Below are positions 35,201-47,100 of a stretch of 64,000 nt of DNA, in pieces; position 1 is the first letter of the stretch; each line of letters starts with the position of its first letter. The stretch spans positions 248,001 to 312,000 of the forward strand of contig CADCXD010000010.1 in the NCBI GenBank assembly GCA_902806575.1, written 5' to 3'. This DNA comes from Jackrogersella multiformis (lineage: Eukaryota; Ascomycota; Sordariomycetes; Xylariales; Hypoxylaceae). The position numbers were made by a program, and so were the translations under genes. The notes beneath the pieces are model-generated. The model did not search any database and was not told the DNA's origin. It saw nothing but the letters and a program-made list of their open reading frames with translations.

Positions 35201-38200
35201 CTCTGACATAGCTTCCGTCTTCGTCAAGTTCCAAGGCCTCGGCTACGAGGAAGCGGTTTGGGATGAACCGCCTAATCGCGAGTCGAGTGCTCTCTGGGGT
35301 GCGTTTTGCGCCGCTTACGAAGAGTACCTCAATGGCAAATATTTCCCCTCGGCCAGAGAACAAAAGATGAGGGAACGAATACGTGAGTATCGATCTCTTG
35401 ATTTCCAAGAGAAGTGCGAGCTTAAGACCCAACCTCCGGGCCTTAGGGAAGGTCGTACTCTGATGCCCTACCAAATGGAAGGCGTCAATTGGCTGCTTTA
35501 CAATTTCCACCAGCAGCAAAACGTGATTCTCGCCGATGAGATGGGGCTAGGCAAGACAATTCAAATCGTGTCGTTCATAAGCACTCTTGTCCAGGACAAG
35601 CCACAGTGCTGGCCATTCCTTATCGTCGTTCCGAATGCCACATGTCCCAATTGGCGCCGCGAGCTTAAAGATTGGGCTCCGGCACTCCGGGTAGTCACGT
35701 ACCATGGCGGTAGAGCTTCTCAGGAGCTAGCCTACAAACATGAGCTTTTCCCCAACGGGGTCAAGGATGGGATGAAGGCGCACGTCGTGATCATGTCCTT
35801 CGAGGCCGCCAGTACCGTAAAGGCTACGTTCCATGGCGTCAATTGGGCTGGCTTGATCGTCGACGAAGGCCAGCGGCTCAAGAATGAGGAGACACAGCTC
35901 TACAGAACACTGGTCGACATGAAAATCCCTTGTAGGATCTTGCTGACAGGTAAGCGATGATAAGTAATCATCCCCATATTGGCCCGAATCCGTTAACACT
36001 CAATAGGCACCCCCTTGCAAAATAACAAGAGGGAACTCTTCAACCTTCTTCAGTTTGTCGATCCTCGCAACAATGCCGAGGCACTGGATGACAAGTATAG
36101 CGAGTTGACGAAGGACAACCTCCCTGAGCTTCACAACCTCATCCGTCCTTATTTCCTACGACGCACCAAGGTTCAAGTCTTGAAATTCTTGCCGCCAATG
36201 GCTCAAGTCATTGTCCCCGTCACCATGACAGTTTTGCAAGAAAAATTGTCGAAGTCCATCATATCTCGAAATCCCGAGCTGATCAAGGCAATCATATCGA
36301 AGGGGAAGATGAAGGCAAGTGATCGCAAGAATTTGACCAACATCGTAGCAGACCTCCGCCAATGTTTGTGTCATCCCTTCTGCTTTAACGACAACGTCGA
36401 AGATAAGACGGTGGACGAGGAGCAAATGCAACAGAACTTGATTGAGGCTTCGCCAAAGTTCATGCTACTAAAGATTATGCTACCGAAGCTCAAGCAGCGG
36501 GGCCATCGCGTATTGATATTCAGCCAGTTCTTACGATGTCTCGATATCATCGAAGACCTCCTGAACATACTAGGTCTTTCGTATGGACGAATCGACGGCA
36601 ATCTTAGTGCCCTCAAGAAGCAGAAACAGATCGACTCGTTCAATGCGCCCGGCTCGCCACTGTTCGCAATGCTTCTATCGACCCGTGCCGGCGGTGTCGG
36701 TATTAATCTCGCCACCGCCGATACCGTCATCATATATGATCCGGATTGGAATCCTCACCAGGACATACAGGCGATATCGCGAGCCCACCGAATTGGTCAG
36801 AAAGAGAAGGTCCTATGCTTCCAACTCACCACGAAGCATACGATCGAGGAGAACATCATGCAGGCCGGAAGAAAGAAGATGGCGCTCGATCACGCTCTCA
36901 TCGAGAGTTTAGATGCGGAAGACGATTCTAATCGTGATCTAGAATCGATCTTGAAACACGGCGCAGAGTCTCTGTTTACTGACAAAAATAAGGTGAAGAT
37001 CACATATGACGAGGCGTCCGTTGACAAGCTGCTTGACAGAAGTCAGCTAGAGAGCACGAATGCTCATGATCAAACCGCCGAAACCCAATTCTCCATTGCA
37101 CGTGTTTGGGCTAACGATGCAGGCGCCTTAACCGATAACGTCGATACCGGCGATAACAACGCACCGGCGGCGGATGCGAGCGTCTGGGAAAACATTCTCA
37201 GATTACGAGAGGAGGAACATCAGCGAGAGCGCGACGCCCAGCAAGAGGTGCTTGGTCGCGGTGCTAGGCGACGTGGTACTCAGGTGAGATATCATACAAG
37301 CCAGTTTTTTTTCCTGGCCAGAAGCTAACAGAATCTAGGGCGTTGACTATAACGGTAGTCGAGTACGTTTTATTGAAGGCGTTAATGACGTCGATGATAG
37401 TTATGATGATGACGACGTAGTTTTGACACCAGACCAGCTCCCAGACCCGGTCAGTGGCGGCTCCGATGCCGACGTCGACGTCGAGGACGAATTGTACATC
37501 GACAACGGCTTCGACGACGACGGCGACGAGGCTTATGGAGAAGGAGTAGATTTATCAATAATCAGAGGGGTGAAAGGTAACCACCCGGCACCAACAACAC
37601 TACAGATGCCCCCAGGCAGACAAGCAATGGACATTGACCGTAACAACTCCAGTAGTATCGGAGCACAGTATAGCTTTGGATATGGCGGAGAACATCCCAA
37701 CGCACGCGATGTTGCCTTCGCCATGGAAAACGCGGCAAAGAGATATTATGCAAGCCGCGGCAACATCAGTCAGGTTAACGCCGGTCAACCCACAAACTAT
37801 GCAAACGGCGACAACGCCAATCAGTTCAATGCCCGTCCGCCGGTCAGCTATCCCCACGGCGGCAACATCAGCTACCACAACGCAGGTCAGTCTGCCAACC
37901 ATCCACACGGCGGCAGCACCGGCCATTACAACGCCAATCAACCCCCCAACTATCCAAACGGCAACAATGTCAATCAGTTCAACACCGGTCAGCCGGTCGG
38001 CTATCCCCACGGCGGCAACGTCGATCCGTTCAATCCGTTCAACGCCCATCAGCCGGTCGGCTATCCAAGCGGCAGCAACGTCAACCAGGTCAACGCCAGC
38101 CAGCCGGCCAACGTCGCAAACACCGATACCACCGCCCCAAGGTTTCCGGCCTCAGCGGAGTTCCCTCCAACCCGACACAACCGCTACTAACCTCGTAGTT

Positions 38201-38536
38201 TACTTACCTCATCGTGAACAACCCCCTTCTGCTAACATATCCCATCGGGCATCGAATATTCCCCCTTTGCTATCCCCATCAAAGGTATTAAAGTCAACTC
38301 CGAAAGAGCTTCCCAACGGTTCTACGAGCAGTCTATCGAGTTTTCCTACCGACCAGGAGGGGTCCTGCTTCATCTGCAAAGCCAAACATCCTCCTAACAA
38401 GACCTGCGTTGATTTTACCTCTCAGATCTCGCTAAGACTCGCCATTGATTCTCTCAGAGTTGGTGGAGATCAGCCTAACGTTCGAGCCTACCGAGATCTT
38501 CTCACCAGCCAGCTACGACGGCTAGCAGGGCGATGA
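32291..38536 (+). CDS. mit1: Mit1/CHD-type chromatin remodelling ATPase with PHD fingers
   Basis: This SNF2-family ATPase would slide nucleosomes in heterochromatin, as Mit1 does in the SHREC complex. Exons are 32291-32662, 33522-35949, 36007-37283 and 37339 onward, all phase-consistent. Exon 1 ends in a Tudor/chromo-like segment (DDLYSVEFEDGHIEQ) that continues as VAYDDLLRLKNGH. A PHD finger starts near residue 400 (CETCNSDAG...CQGCSYSYHKQC) and a second cysteine-rich finger spans about 470-562. A chromo-like block (EYLVKWDGRSHRHDSWMPG) follows. Helicase motifs: DEMGLGKT at 796, VDEGQRLKNEE as motif II, LIFSQFL near 1101, TRAGGVGIN near 1158 and ISRAHRIGQ as motif VI. The tail has about seven 17-residue repeats. 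Exon 4's frame stops at 38190, but another frame encodes a conserved-looking end (CFICKAKHPPNKTC) to 38536; an intron such as 38142-38331 or a frameshift would join them. Confidence 0.88.
32663..33521 (+). other. Unusually long intron 1 (859 bp) of the Mit1-like gene
   Basis: Donor gtaagt, acceptor gatag, branch-like GCTAACC at about 33502. The coding text is continuous across it (GHIEQ/VAYDD). It contains a (TTG)n run at about 32884-32907. All other introns measured in this window are 54-308 bp. Confidence 0.8.
37760..38112 (+). repeat. 51-bp coding tandem repeat, about 7 units
   Basis: Units encode variants of NVNQFNTGQPVGYPHGG (17 residues) in the C-terminal tail of the Mit1-like protein. 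One unit carries a 9-bp expansion (FNPFNPFN). Because 51 is a multiple of three, a second plus frame and one minus frame also stay open here. Confidence 0.85.
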
Positions 38537-39366
38537 ATACCCAGTCATTGTTTTTGATTCTAAATCTTGTGGCAAACGTCTAGGTGAAGGCGCGCATCTC
38601 ATGCATTGTATTTCTGATTGATTGTCTATGGGGACCAAGTTCCCTATAGAAAGTTTTGCCTGTACATACAGATAGCATTATGTTGTTGCTGCTGCTCCAT
38701 GCCATGGCATCATACGAGCAGATAAACACCTAGGTAGTCAATGTTTACGGTATGAAATTAATAAAAGAGGGTATGACCCATGATTGATTTGCGACCAAGA
38801 CATTTCTTATGTTTTTTGTCCGTTGTCCAACTGTATACAGGCCGTTTGTCACGTGGGAAACACAAGACAGAGCTGCAGGTAACCGTAAAATGCATCTAAC
38901 CTTATTTGAGGTTTCTCAGCAAACGGCCGTGATGGCAGTCAGTTATGCGTGTGTATGTGTGTAGGGCGTGCGTTGCGTTGCGGTGTGTGCGTTCCGGCTT
39001 TGCTTTGCTTTGCTCTACCGAAAGAAATAGTCTCAGCTCTTCTCCGCCCTCCTTTAAAGGGCTTGCCTGCTTTCTCCCCTTAGAGATCCCGCCTGTGTCC
39101 TTTCTATTGTCACCTATTGAGTAGTAGTTATCCAGGTACCGCTTCTATCTTGCAAGCCAAGCCGCCTTAGATCTTGTTTCGTACGACTCTCCCCGGCGTT
39201 GTTGATCCGGGCTCGCACGGCGGTATAAATAATACGGCGCGAGCCCATTTCCCACCTGCCCCGTTTGCTCTCTACGTAGTTTCTCTAATTCTTTGATATC
39301 CATTCTATTGCCCGGGTCAGGTGCCTGCCGCTCCTTTGATTCTATTTGATTCTCTCCCTGTTCAGT
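38537..39366. other. Intergenic region, 3' of Mit1-like gene and promoter of the CCCH gene
   Basis: An 830-bp region with GT/TG-rich text (tgtgtatgtgtgtag at about 38949), a CTTTG tandem (38998-39014) and a TATA-like box before the next gene. No additional gene is seen. Confidence 0.5.
39224..39230 (+). promoter_or_regulatory. TATA-box-like element upstream of the CCCH zinc-finger gene
   Basis: TATAAAT sits in a GC-rich setting (gcacggcggTATAAATaatacgg) 137 bp before the ATG at 39367. Function is inferred from sequence and position. Confidence 0.45.
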
Positions 39367-41998
39367 ATGGACTCCACCGTTGCAACTTCCTCCTCCTCTC
39401 CAGCTCCTGCCCTCCCCACTGCCTCCGGAACAGCAACCGTGAACTCTCCCGCCTTGTCCAACCCTTCCTCCGGAGCATCTCACAGTTCTACCCGAAGCAC
39501 CTCTCCTTCCCCCGCCTCTATTACCGTCACTCCTTCTTTTGTTACTGCCACTTCTTCGTCTAATACCGCTGCCACTCCTTCCTCTTCCTCTCCACAGCAG
39601 TCACTGCTTTTAGATATTAATACAACCCTTCCCGGCACCGACCATAATCCCAGCACCTCACTTAAACAACAACAAGCTAAAATGGATCGTAATCCTTTCC
39701 AATCTGTCAACGATCGCCGAAACAAACTCACCACCACAGACAACCGCAACACCAACGCAAAGGACAACAACCAAGTCCAGCAATCACAGCAAACACCGCA
39801 GCAACCAAACGTTCTCCCCCAAACACTTAGCACGAACATGCAGAATCTGGCCATATCCTCTCGAGGCCTCGCATCTTCCAACTGGAGAGCGCAGATGGCG
39901 GCTGAGGAGGCTGCTGCGCTCTCGTCTCGCGGTAATAGTAGCGAGTACAACCCTTTCGAACCCGCTCACCCCCCAACCACACATATCAGTCATGCTCTTC
40001 ATCAGATTAGTAACATGCGTGCATCATACGCAGGCTTATCTAGTATGGGTAACCATCATCAGTTCTCTGGATTTGATCCTGTGCCACGAAGCGCTGAGGC
40101 CACTACATCGGGCTCCAACCCCGATGTGCAACTAGACACCAGCTACGCGTATTGCTTCGACCGAGGCAACGGCCAGTACACACGCCTGGTCCCAGCTGAC
40201 ATGTTACCTCCCTTGAAGGACGTGCCAGCGCTGCAGCAGGGAAGCGCGGGGATGCTGGTGTTGCCTATGCCGCGCGCACTGCCGCCAAACGGGAGATCGA
40301 GCAACTCCGAGCCGATTGCTCTTAAGGTAAGCTTCTCCTTCCAATACTACTACACGATTCCTACAGCGGTTTACATGTGTTTTTCCCTGATCTGATTTGC
40401 TAACCGGCTGCCTAGACCACGCCGACCACCCCGTCTACGCCGACGGACAATATCCAGGTGAGTACGAGTTTCCGTCCGCAGTTCCTTCCCCAGACGTGTG
40501 TTGGCGTGGCAGTTTCCTCGCCGAGATAATCGAAATACTTCCGTGGTTTCCCTGTATTTTAGCGAGGATTCCATACGGAAAGTATGGAAGGCGCGACATT
40601 GTGCAAGTGCAAACGCGGCCCCACACCCCGATGCCTGAACATGTCGAGTTACCCAGAACCAGGCTTTCACATCTCCCCTGCGTCGTCTATCTGATATTTG
40701 TATATCCATATGTATATGCGCGTATCTATCCCGGCCCAAAGCTAACTCTCCCTCTGTCCTGGCAGACTCGCATCGACACCATCGTTGCCTGCACGCCCCC
40801 GACGCCCCCCCACCACCAACCCTCGCACTCGATGTCGAGCGGCGGCGGCGGCGGCGTCAACAGCCTGGGCTCGGAAGCAGCGACGCCGAGGGCCGCGCCA
40901 GGAACACACGCACACGCGCACTCGCTGAGCCAGCCGCAGCCGCAGCACCACGGCGGCCAGAACGCGCACGGCGGCCACGCGCACCACGCGAGCTACTCCG
41001 GACACGGCGGCGGCGGTGGTGGTCAGCAGCCGCAGCGGCGGCCGAAGATCTACTGCGACAAGTGGGTGCACGAGGGCGTGTGCGCCTTCACCCAGCAGGG
41101 CTGCAAGTACAAGCACGAGATGCCTTTCGACCGCGTCACCCAGCACCAGCTGGGCCTGTTCCACGGCTTCCCCGCCTGGTGGAAGAAGCACCAGGCCGAG
41201 CTGTCGCGCCAGCGCGACGGCCCCGGCCCCGGCCCCGTGGTGGGCGCCGAGCTGATGGGGCTGCCGGGAAGAGGTAACTTCACGGGCGCGGCCGCGGGTG
41301 CCTGCGAGCCGCCGAGGCTGGGGGCTGCTGGCGAGAGGTTCTTGGGCCGCGGGGGCGCGCATGAGGCTGTGTCTGGAACGTCGCCTTCTGCTGTTGGCGG
41401 TGGCGCTATGGGTGTGGGCGCGGGCAATGGTGGTGATGGCGCGGGCGCTGGGATGAATTCCGGCTCGACTGCTCCCGGCCTGCCTACGTGGCGACGCAGC
41501 GCCGAGCGCCATTCGTCCGAGCAGAAGGCATTGGGAACGGGTCGTGGTATGACACGAGGTGTGGCGCAAGGAGTCAGAAACCCCATCGGTATGTTGTTCT
41601 TTTTGCTTGTAATTTCCTCTCTCCTATCTTATGCCATCGCCGATCATCCAGGCCAACGAGTGAGGTTTTAGAAGTCGTCTGACTAACTCTTCGACACAGT
41701 TTCTTACGGGTCTCCTTTCGGACCCATCGCGCCGCCAGCACGCGCGTCCATAAATCCGGCTTCGGGCTATCATGTGGCGGACCCGGCTGGCTCGGGTCTA
41801 CACCAGTCGCGACACGCAGGCGATACAGGCGGTCCCGCCGGTTCATCGAAGACCGGAGTTGGCAGCGGCGGCAGCGCCCCGAGTACCAACCCGTACTCGT
41901 CTCTCGAATCCCTAGACGAGAGCAGCGCCGACGCTGGTGCCGAGAACGAAGGACCTTCGGCTTCAACCGCGCACTCTAGCGGAGCGCGACTGACCTAG
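39367..41998 (+). CDS. CCCH-type zinc-finger protein, disordered flanks
   Basis: Four exons, 39367-40326, 40416-40457, 40766-41588 and 41700-41998, give 707 residues in phase; exon 2 is a 42-bp microexon coding 14 residues (TTPTTPSTPTDNIQ). One C-x8-C-x6-C-x3-H finger is present at Cys431, Cys440, Cys447 and His451 (CDKWVHEGVC...GCKYKH), followed by a short aromatic helix (LGLFHGFPAWWKKHQAE). CCCH fingers of this kind usually bind RNA. The N-terminal 320 residues are Ser/Thr/Asn/Gln-rich; the region before the finger is His/Gly-rich (poly-Gly, HAHAH), and the tail is Gly/Ser-rich. Single-finger proteins with a Trp-containing helix after the finger occur widely in Pezizomycotina, but the role is not known to me. 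The ATG at 39367 is chosen as the first in-frame Met after the TATA-like box. Confidence 0.85.
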
Positions 41999-42991
41999 GG
42001 CTCGCGAGTCGAAGCTATCAAATACGAAGTGGATATCTGATCTTGACTGGCGTCCCGCGGGATCTTGGAGATCTTCGTGATTTAGAGAGATCGGACAGAT
42101 TGGCGACATAGTAGTTGACACCATAGTATTGACCTTCACGGGCGGCAGGATTACCACGAGCTCACGCATGCAATGATTCACGACTGCTGTATTTGTGCTC
42201 GTTTTCTCCTTGTTCTTCTTCCTCGGCGCTTGCTAATTCGCGGCCTCTATGGGGAGGCAACAAAAAGGAGGTGGTCCGCTGGGTCCCGCGGAAGACGAAA
42301 AAATGGGAGAGAGATGGGAAAATAAAATGGGCGATAAAAAGGGGGGGAGGATGGAGGGATGGTCATCTTGCTATTGTATAATAGACTGGCTCTCGAAGCA
42401 CTTTGCATAAAAAACCAGCTGATCAATCACATATTTATCTTTGCAGTTGCAGATACAGATAGATGGGGGCCGGCAATGGTTTGACGAGCTGAGGTTTTAA
42501 TATTTACCTAGATACGTAAATACTCATTTTCTCTCGTAGTCGATTTACTTGTCAGCCATTGCTGTGTGTAGTGTTCTCGCGTGCTGGCGTCAATTTGTGT
42601 ACTGTGTAGAAACTCTGTAAGTTTGCTTCCGGAAAGGGGGCTTGCCTTGTTTGCTACTATCACGATAGATTCAAGCCTGCTTGTAGTCTTGTCGTCGCTT
42701 GACGCTATTTTATAACTTCGTGATGTCTTGTAGCTCGTGATTTTCAATCAGTTGATATGCCACTATTGTGAAGTATGAAAATTCTCAGAAATGTAATATG
42801 TTAGGCATGTACCTATGTAAGTACGGTTGGGCCCTTTCAAAGCCCCATCGGCAGCACCACATTTTCCGTCCCATATTCTGTCTCCATTGGAAGCGGTGAA
42901 ACCTACCAGAGTTGAGGAAAGTAAATAAAAAACTTTTACGAGAGATTTTTCCATCGTCAAGGTGGATCAGTCTCCTGCATTGAATACGCTG
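41999..42991. other. Intergenic region between the CCCH gene and tRNA-Thr
   Basis: A 1-kb region. Frames at 42508-42747 and 42763-42960 on the minus strand carry no recognisable domain. A GGGGGGGAGGATGGAGGGATGG-like purine run lies near 42341-42361. Confidence 0.5.
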
Positions 42992-43124
42992 GCCCGACTA
43001 GCTCACCGGTAGAGCGCCTCACTAGTAACTGTCTTCTCTTTCCCGAGAAAACTTCCTTATGTAATCATCTGATAGGGGGATAGATGTGATGAGGAGGCAA
43101 CAGGTTCGACTCCTGTGTTGGGCA
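42992..43124 (+). tRNA. tRNA-Thr (anticodon AGT), with a 61-nt intron
   Basis: The cloverleaf can be drawn completely: acceptor GCCCGAC pairs with GTTGGGC, D-arm GCTC/GAGC, anticodon stem CCTCA/TGAGG, variable loop AGGCA, T-arm ACAGG-TTCGACT-CCTGT, discriminator A at 43124. The anticodon AGT at 43024-43026 (read as IGU) decodes Thr. The intron occupies 43028-43088, one base after the anticodon as in canonical eukaryotic tRNA introns. Removing it leaves 72 nt. The acceptor stem contains one G-U pair. Confidence 0.92.
43028..43088 (+). other. Intron of tRNA-Thr
   Basis: A 61-nt insertion between positions 37 and 38 of the tRNA, long compared with most fungal tRNA introns but in the canonical place. 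It should be removed by the tRNA splicing endonuclease. Confidence 0.85.
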
Positions 43125-43127
43125 TTA

Positions 43128-43132
43128 TTTTT
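43128..43132 (+). terminator. RNA polymerase III terminator (T5)
   Basis: A run of five T begins 4 bp after the tRNA 3' end, followed by a second T5 run at about 43138-43142. Confidence 0.7.
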
Positions 43133-44126
43133 GCTCCTTTTTGGTGCCATTTTATGTAATTGTACCAGGTTTCTCCGGGGCTTTCATGAGTTCGTATTGA
43201 CTTCAGCTAAATAAAGCTGGCCCTTGCATTATTTTTCATTCCAAATGTCCAGAAAAACTCGTACAAACTTAAGTCCCGAGAAAATTTATATTTTAACCGA
43301 GTTTTTTTCTTGCCTATTCAGGATTATGAGGGATTTGTGGTTGGTGGAGTTTTAAGAAATTCTCCAGCACGATCCACGATGGTATCCTAAGCTAGTCTAT
43401 ATGGCTAATCCTCGGCTAAACTGGCGGCTATGTACTTCCTACGATCAACTTTCCTTTGAGGAGATTGGTGTATTCTAACTTTCACCCAACTACGTGCCTC
43501 CTACTTAAACAGGTACGTATCGTGAATCACTCCATATTCTAGAGATATCATTGATATTTAAATTCATTGTTAATACTAATGAATCCTAGGTATGTAACCT
43601 CTATAAAAAAAAAAAAAATTTTATATGGTTTCCCTTTCTCATGTTATCTTACGTAAACATTATTGACTACAGGTATATACACACTTACCTATATCAGCAG
43701 CAATAGCTATGACACTGTCATAATGACAGCGTGATGTTATATGAAAGACCTAATGTTGAAGGGGGCCGGGTGAGATCACAAATGAGCACTGCCATATACA
43801 TAAGCCATCTGCAGTATACCTCGTACAATCCCAAGAGCCTGCCGGAAACCATTCGATCAGACAGCCATGTTCTCTGTAGCCCCAAGCGCCGTGGCGCATC
43901 TGGTTTAGAAATGATTAGCCCTCAAGGCAGAATAAGCCCCGAGCCGTCGGAAACATACGGAATGAAGCTATCTCTTATTTGACCAATCTAGTAGCATATA
44001 AGAGCGTGGCTGAGGAAATAGAACTCCTGAGAAGGCGTCGACCCTTAACCCCTCTTCAAAAGGTAGATGCGACAACTACACCAGCATTCATTTTCTTTAA
44101 TAATCCAAACAACGCGGAGTGCTATC
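43133..44126. other. Intergenic region between tRNA-Thr and the NACHT gene
   Basis: A 1-kb AT-rich region with an A13 run at about 43604-43618. Frames at 43731-43982 and 43979-44161 have no recognisable content and probably form the 5' leader of the NACHT gene. Confidence 0.5.
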
Positions 44127-47100
44127 ATGGAACCTATAGCAGTGATAGCTCTGTTCTGTAACGTACTCGACTTAACTGATCGAACAATTAAATGCGTCAG
44201 AAAAGCGAAAGAGGCCTATGATTCAACCACAGGGCTACCGAAAGAACACGAGCAGCTACTTGAATTCACCAATGAATTAGATACCATCCTCCGCGATGTC
44301 AACCACAGCCATGAGGAGCTCCGTGATTCGAGTGCCGGGGATGTCAATATCCAGACCGTGGCCAACAGATGCCAGAACCTCTCGTCAGATATTACCACCT
44401 TGCTAAATCAATGCAGATCAAAACAGCCACGCTTGATGAAGAGCGTGGCTAAGGCGACTGTGAGATCTCTTCTCAACAAGGATAGCCTCAAATCCCTTCA
44501 AGCAAATCTAGAAGAAGGTCAGAAAATGCTGAATTTAGCTCTGACGGCGTCTGTGAGGTAGGTTGAGTCCTATTCGTTTAACCAACCCTCCTTGGTAATT
44601 TGGGAAAATACTCTTAGCGCCCATTCGCAAGTCATTGTTGAACCTCTCCCCCCAAAATACGAAGTCATAGTCTATAGTTCATTTTGGTGTTTCCTTCATA
44701 TTAACGCTGTAATGTTTAGGACCCAAATGAGCAACGTTGAAAAGGCTCTCAATAAGGAACACGTCAACAATAGCGACTTGAAACAACAACTCGAAGCCAT
44801 TCAACTCAAACTTGTCATATTGGATGACGTGTACGATACATTGCAGCAAGCTTCGAGTCTCTGTATCCGGGCAGAAAAGGCGCGAGAACTCCATTACGTC
44901 CTTCGAGCACTAGGCAGTGATAACATGCAATCGAATCCGAGATACGACGAGGTACACAGCACTCACACAAACACCTTTGAATGGATATTCAGCGAACCAG
45001 AGAAGGTTTTTAAAGTTGAACCTGACCTCAAGTTGTCATTTGTCGATTGGCTACGCGAGGGAAGAGATATCTTCCATATTCTTGGAAAACCCGGTTCTAG
45101 TAAATCAACACTCATGAAATTCATCTAGGAACACGAGACGACGACGAAGATGCTAGAGCAATGGGCTGGACAATCACGACTGCTTCGCATGAAATACTTC
45201 TTTTGGAGATCCCAACATAGTCAGAGCGGAATACAAGGCCTACAGCGCTCTATGCTGAGGTCTGCCCTAGAGCAAGCCCCTGATCTCCTAGAGCTGGTTA
45301 TCCCTGCCCATCGTAAAAGCTACAGAGAAGGACCTGTCATACACCTTAGCGACAAGGAAATATCTCGGGCGTTTGATACACTAATGAGCGAGCCTCGGGT
45401 TTTGGATAAATATAGGATATTCATATTTATCGACGGCCTCGATGAGTTTGACGAGGAGAGAAACGCTGAGGACTACTATGACCTAGCGCAACTCGTTCAA
45501 AGCTGGACTTCTCGGCAAGAAGGGAAGATCAAACTCTGTGTTTCCAGCAGAGAGTACGATGCTTTCAGACATATTACTCGCAACCAAACAATTCGATTAC
45601 AGAATCTTACCAGAGAAGACATGCTGACCTACGTGACCGAGCGCTTGAGGACGCATCGCCGATTCCCGGAACTAAAAGATGCCTATAGGAAACGAGCCCA
45701 GAAGCTCTGCAACAATTATCTTAAATCACACACGTGCGAGCTCGACTGCCTAATACATCATATTGTCCGGGTCTCTGATGGCGTCTTCCTCTGGGTTAAG
45801 CTCGTGATGTGTCAAGTACGAAAGTGTTTGAGCGCCCATTGCAATCTACACACGCTATGGAAGCATGTCGACGCCCAACCTAAACCGCTGATCGATTTCA
45901 TAAAACATATGCTCAACTCGATCCCATCTCCATACCAACGAGAGGCGTATATTCTACTAGCCATCATCCGTAGATATTCGTTCTATGGTAGCGACATATC
46001 TGTTCGAGGTGCATCCTATTTGTGGGACAAATTGCTTCAAGCCGACGCAGGACCAAATCACCAACAGCCCAACCTGACAAGCTATATCCCAGAGGAAGGT
46101 AGCTTGGGTACCTTTACGACAGAAGATGTTAATGCTCGGTTCAACGGACTACTTGAAATATCAATTCATGGTTACCCTAAGGAATTATCGCCGTTCCTTA
46201 TTTTTACCCATCGTTCAATTATCGAAGTACTGCACGATGATATTGACACAAAACTACACGAACACGGAGTGACCCAGACAGAACTGGGCAGACAGGTTTG
46301 CCAATACTTCTTTAGTGATATCATTTTTCTTATGGAAACTAAAGTTGGTAAGAGAGATACTTTTTCAGTTGAAATCATGCTAATTGGTCTTTCTCTTGTG
46401 CTCTACGACATGAACATACTCGAAGATCCTGTCTTTATGCAGCAACTAGACCAAATTGAATATTTTTGCCTGCTATTTCATTTTGGAACCACCTATCCTT
46501 CGGAAAAAGATTGGCAGAAGTTCATTGCCCTTCCCAGGCCGTCCGCTAGTGCTTTCAAGTATTCTCCTTGTTTTCTAATCACCATTGTTCAATTTGGCCT
46601 CATTGGGGCACTGCCCTGGATCGTTAGAAGGTTGAGTGTTGTACCTAAGCGAGGATATCTAACATCGATTATAATGTCTACCTGTTTGATTGGGACATTC
46701 TGGCCTGTAAAAAGATCTGGCAATGTTAAACTCTTAGCGAAGCTTCTCAGGCAAGGGTTTATCGGCATGGATATAATCTCGAGAGAAGATAAGGCACAGA
46801 TATCTACACATAGGTGTCACACTACTGTACCATGGATCAATTGTATGGAAGACTTACTATATCGAAAGCGGGAAATGGTCCCGGAGGGTGACATCTGGGG
46901 GCGTTTTGAAGTCTGGTTGGATCACGGTGCCAACCCTCAGATGAAGCTCTTCGAGCATGATGTGTTTGAGGATGAACGTGATTTTAAGGGGCGGATAGCA
47001 GCAAAGATCGATGGCGAATGGTTCGCCATAGACATTTACGGGAGGGGTTTTAATATTATGCTGCACAAGATTCCCAAGCCTCCAAAGGCATCCACACAGA

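Noticed and set aside
37600..38049. Minus-strand Gly/Val-rich protein
   Set aside because: It is a by-product of the 51-bp repeat, which leaves several frames open.
45099..45128. Short intron hiding the NACHT stop codon
   Set aside because: The only GT...AG span here is under 40 bp and would remove the P-loop; fungal introns are longer.
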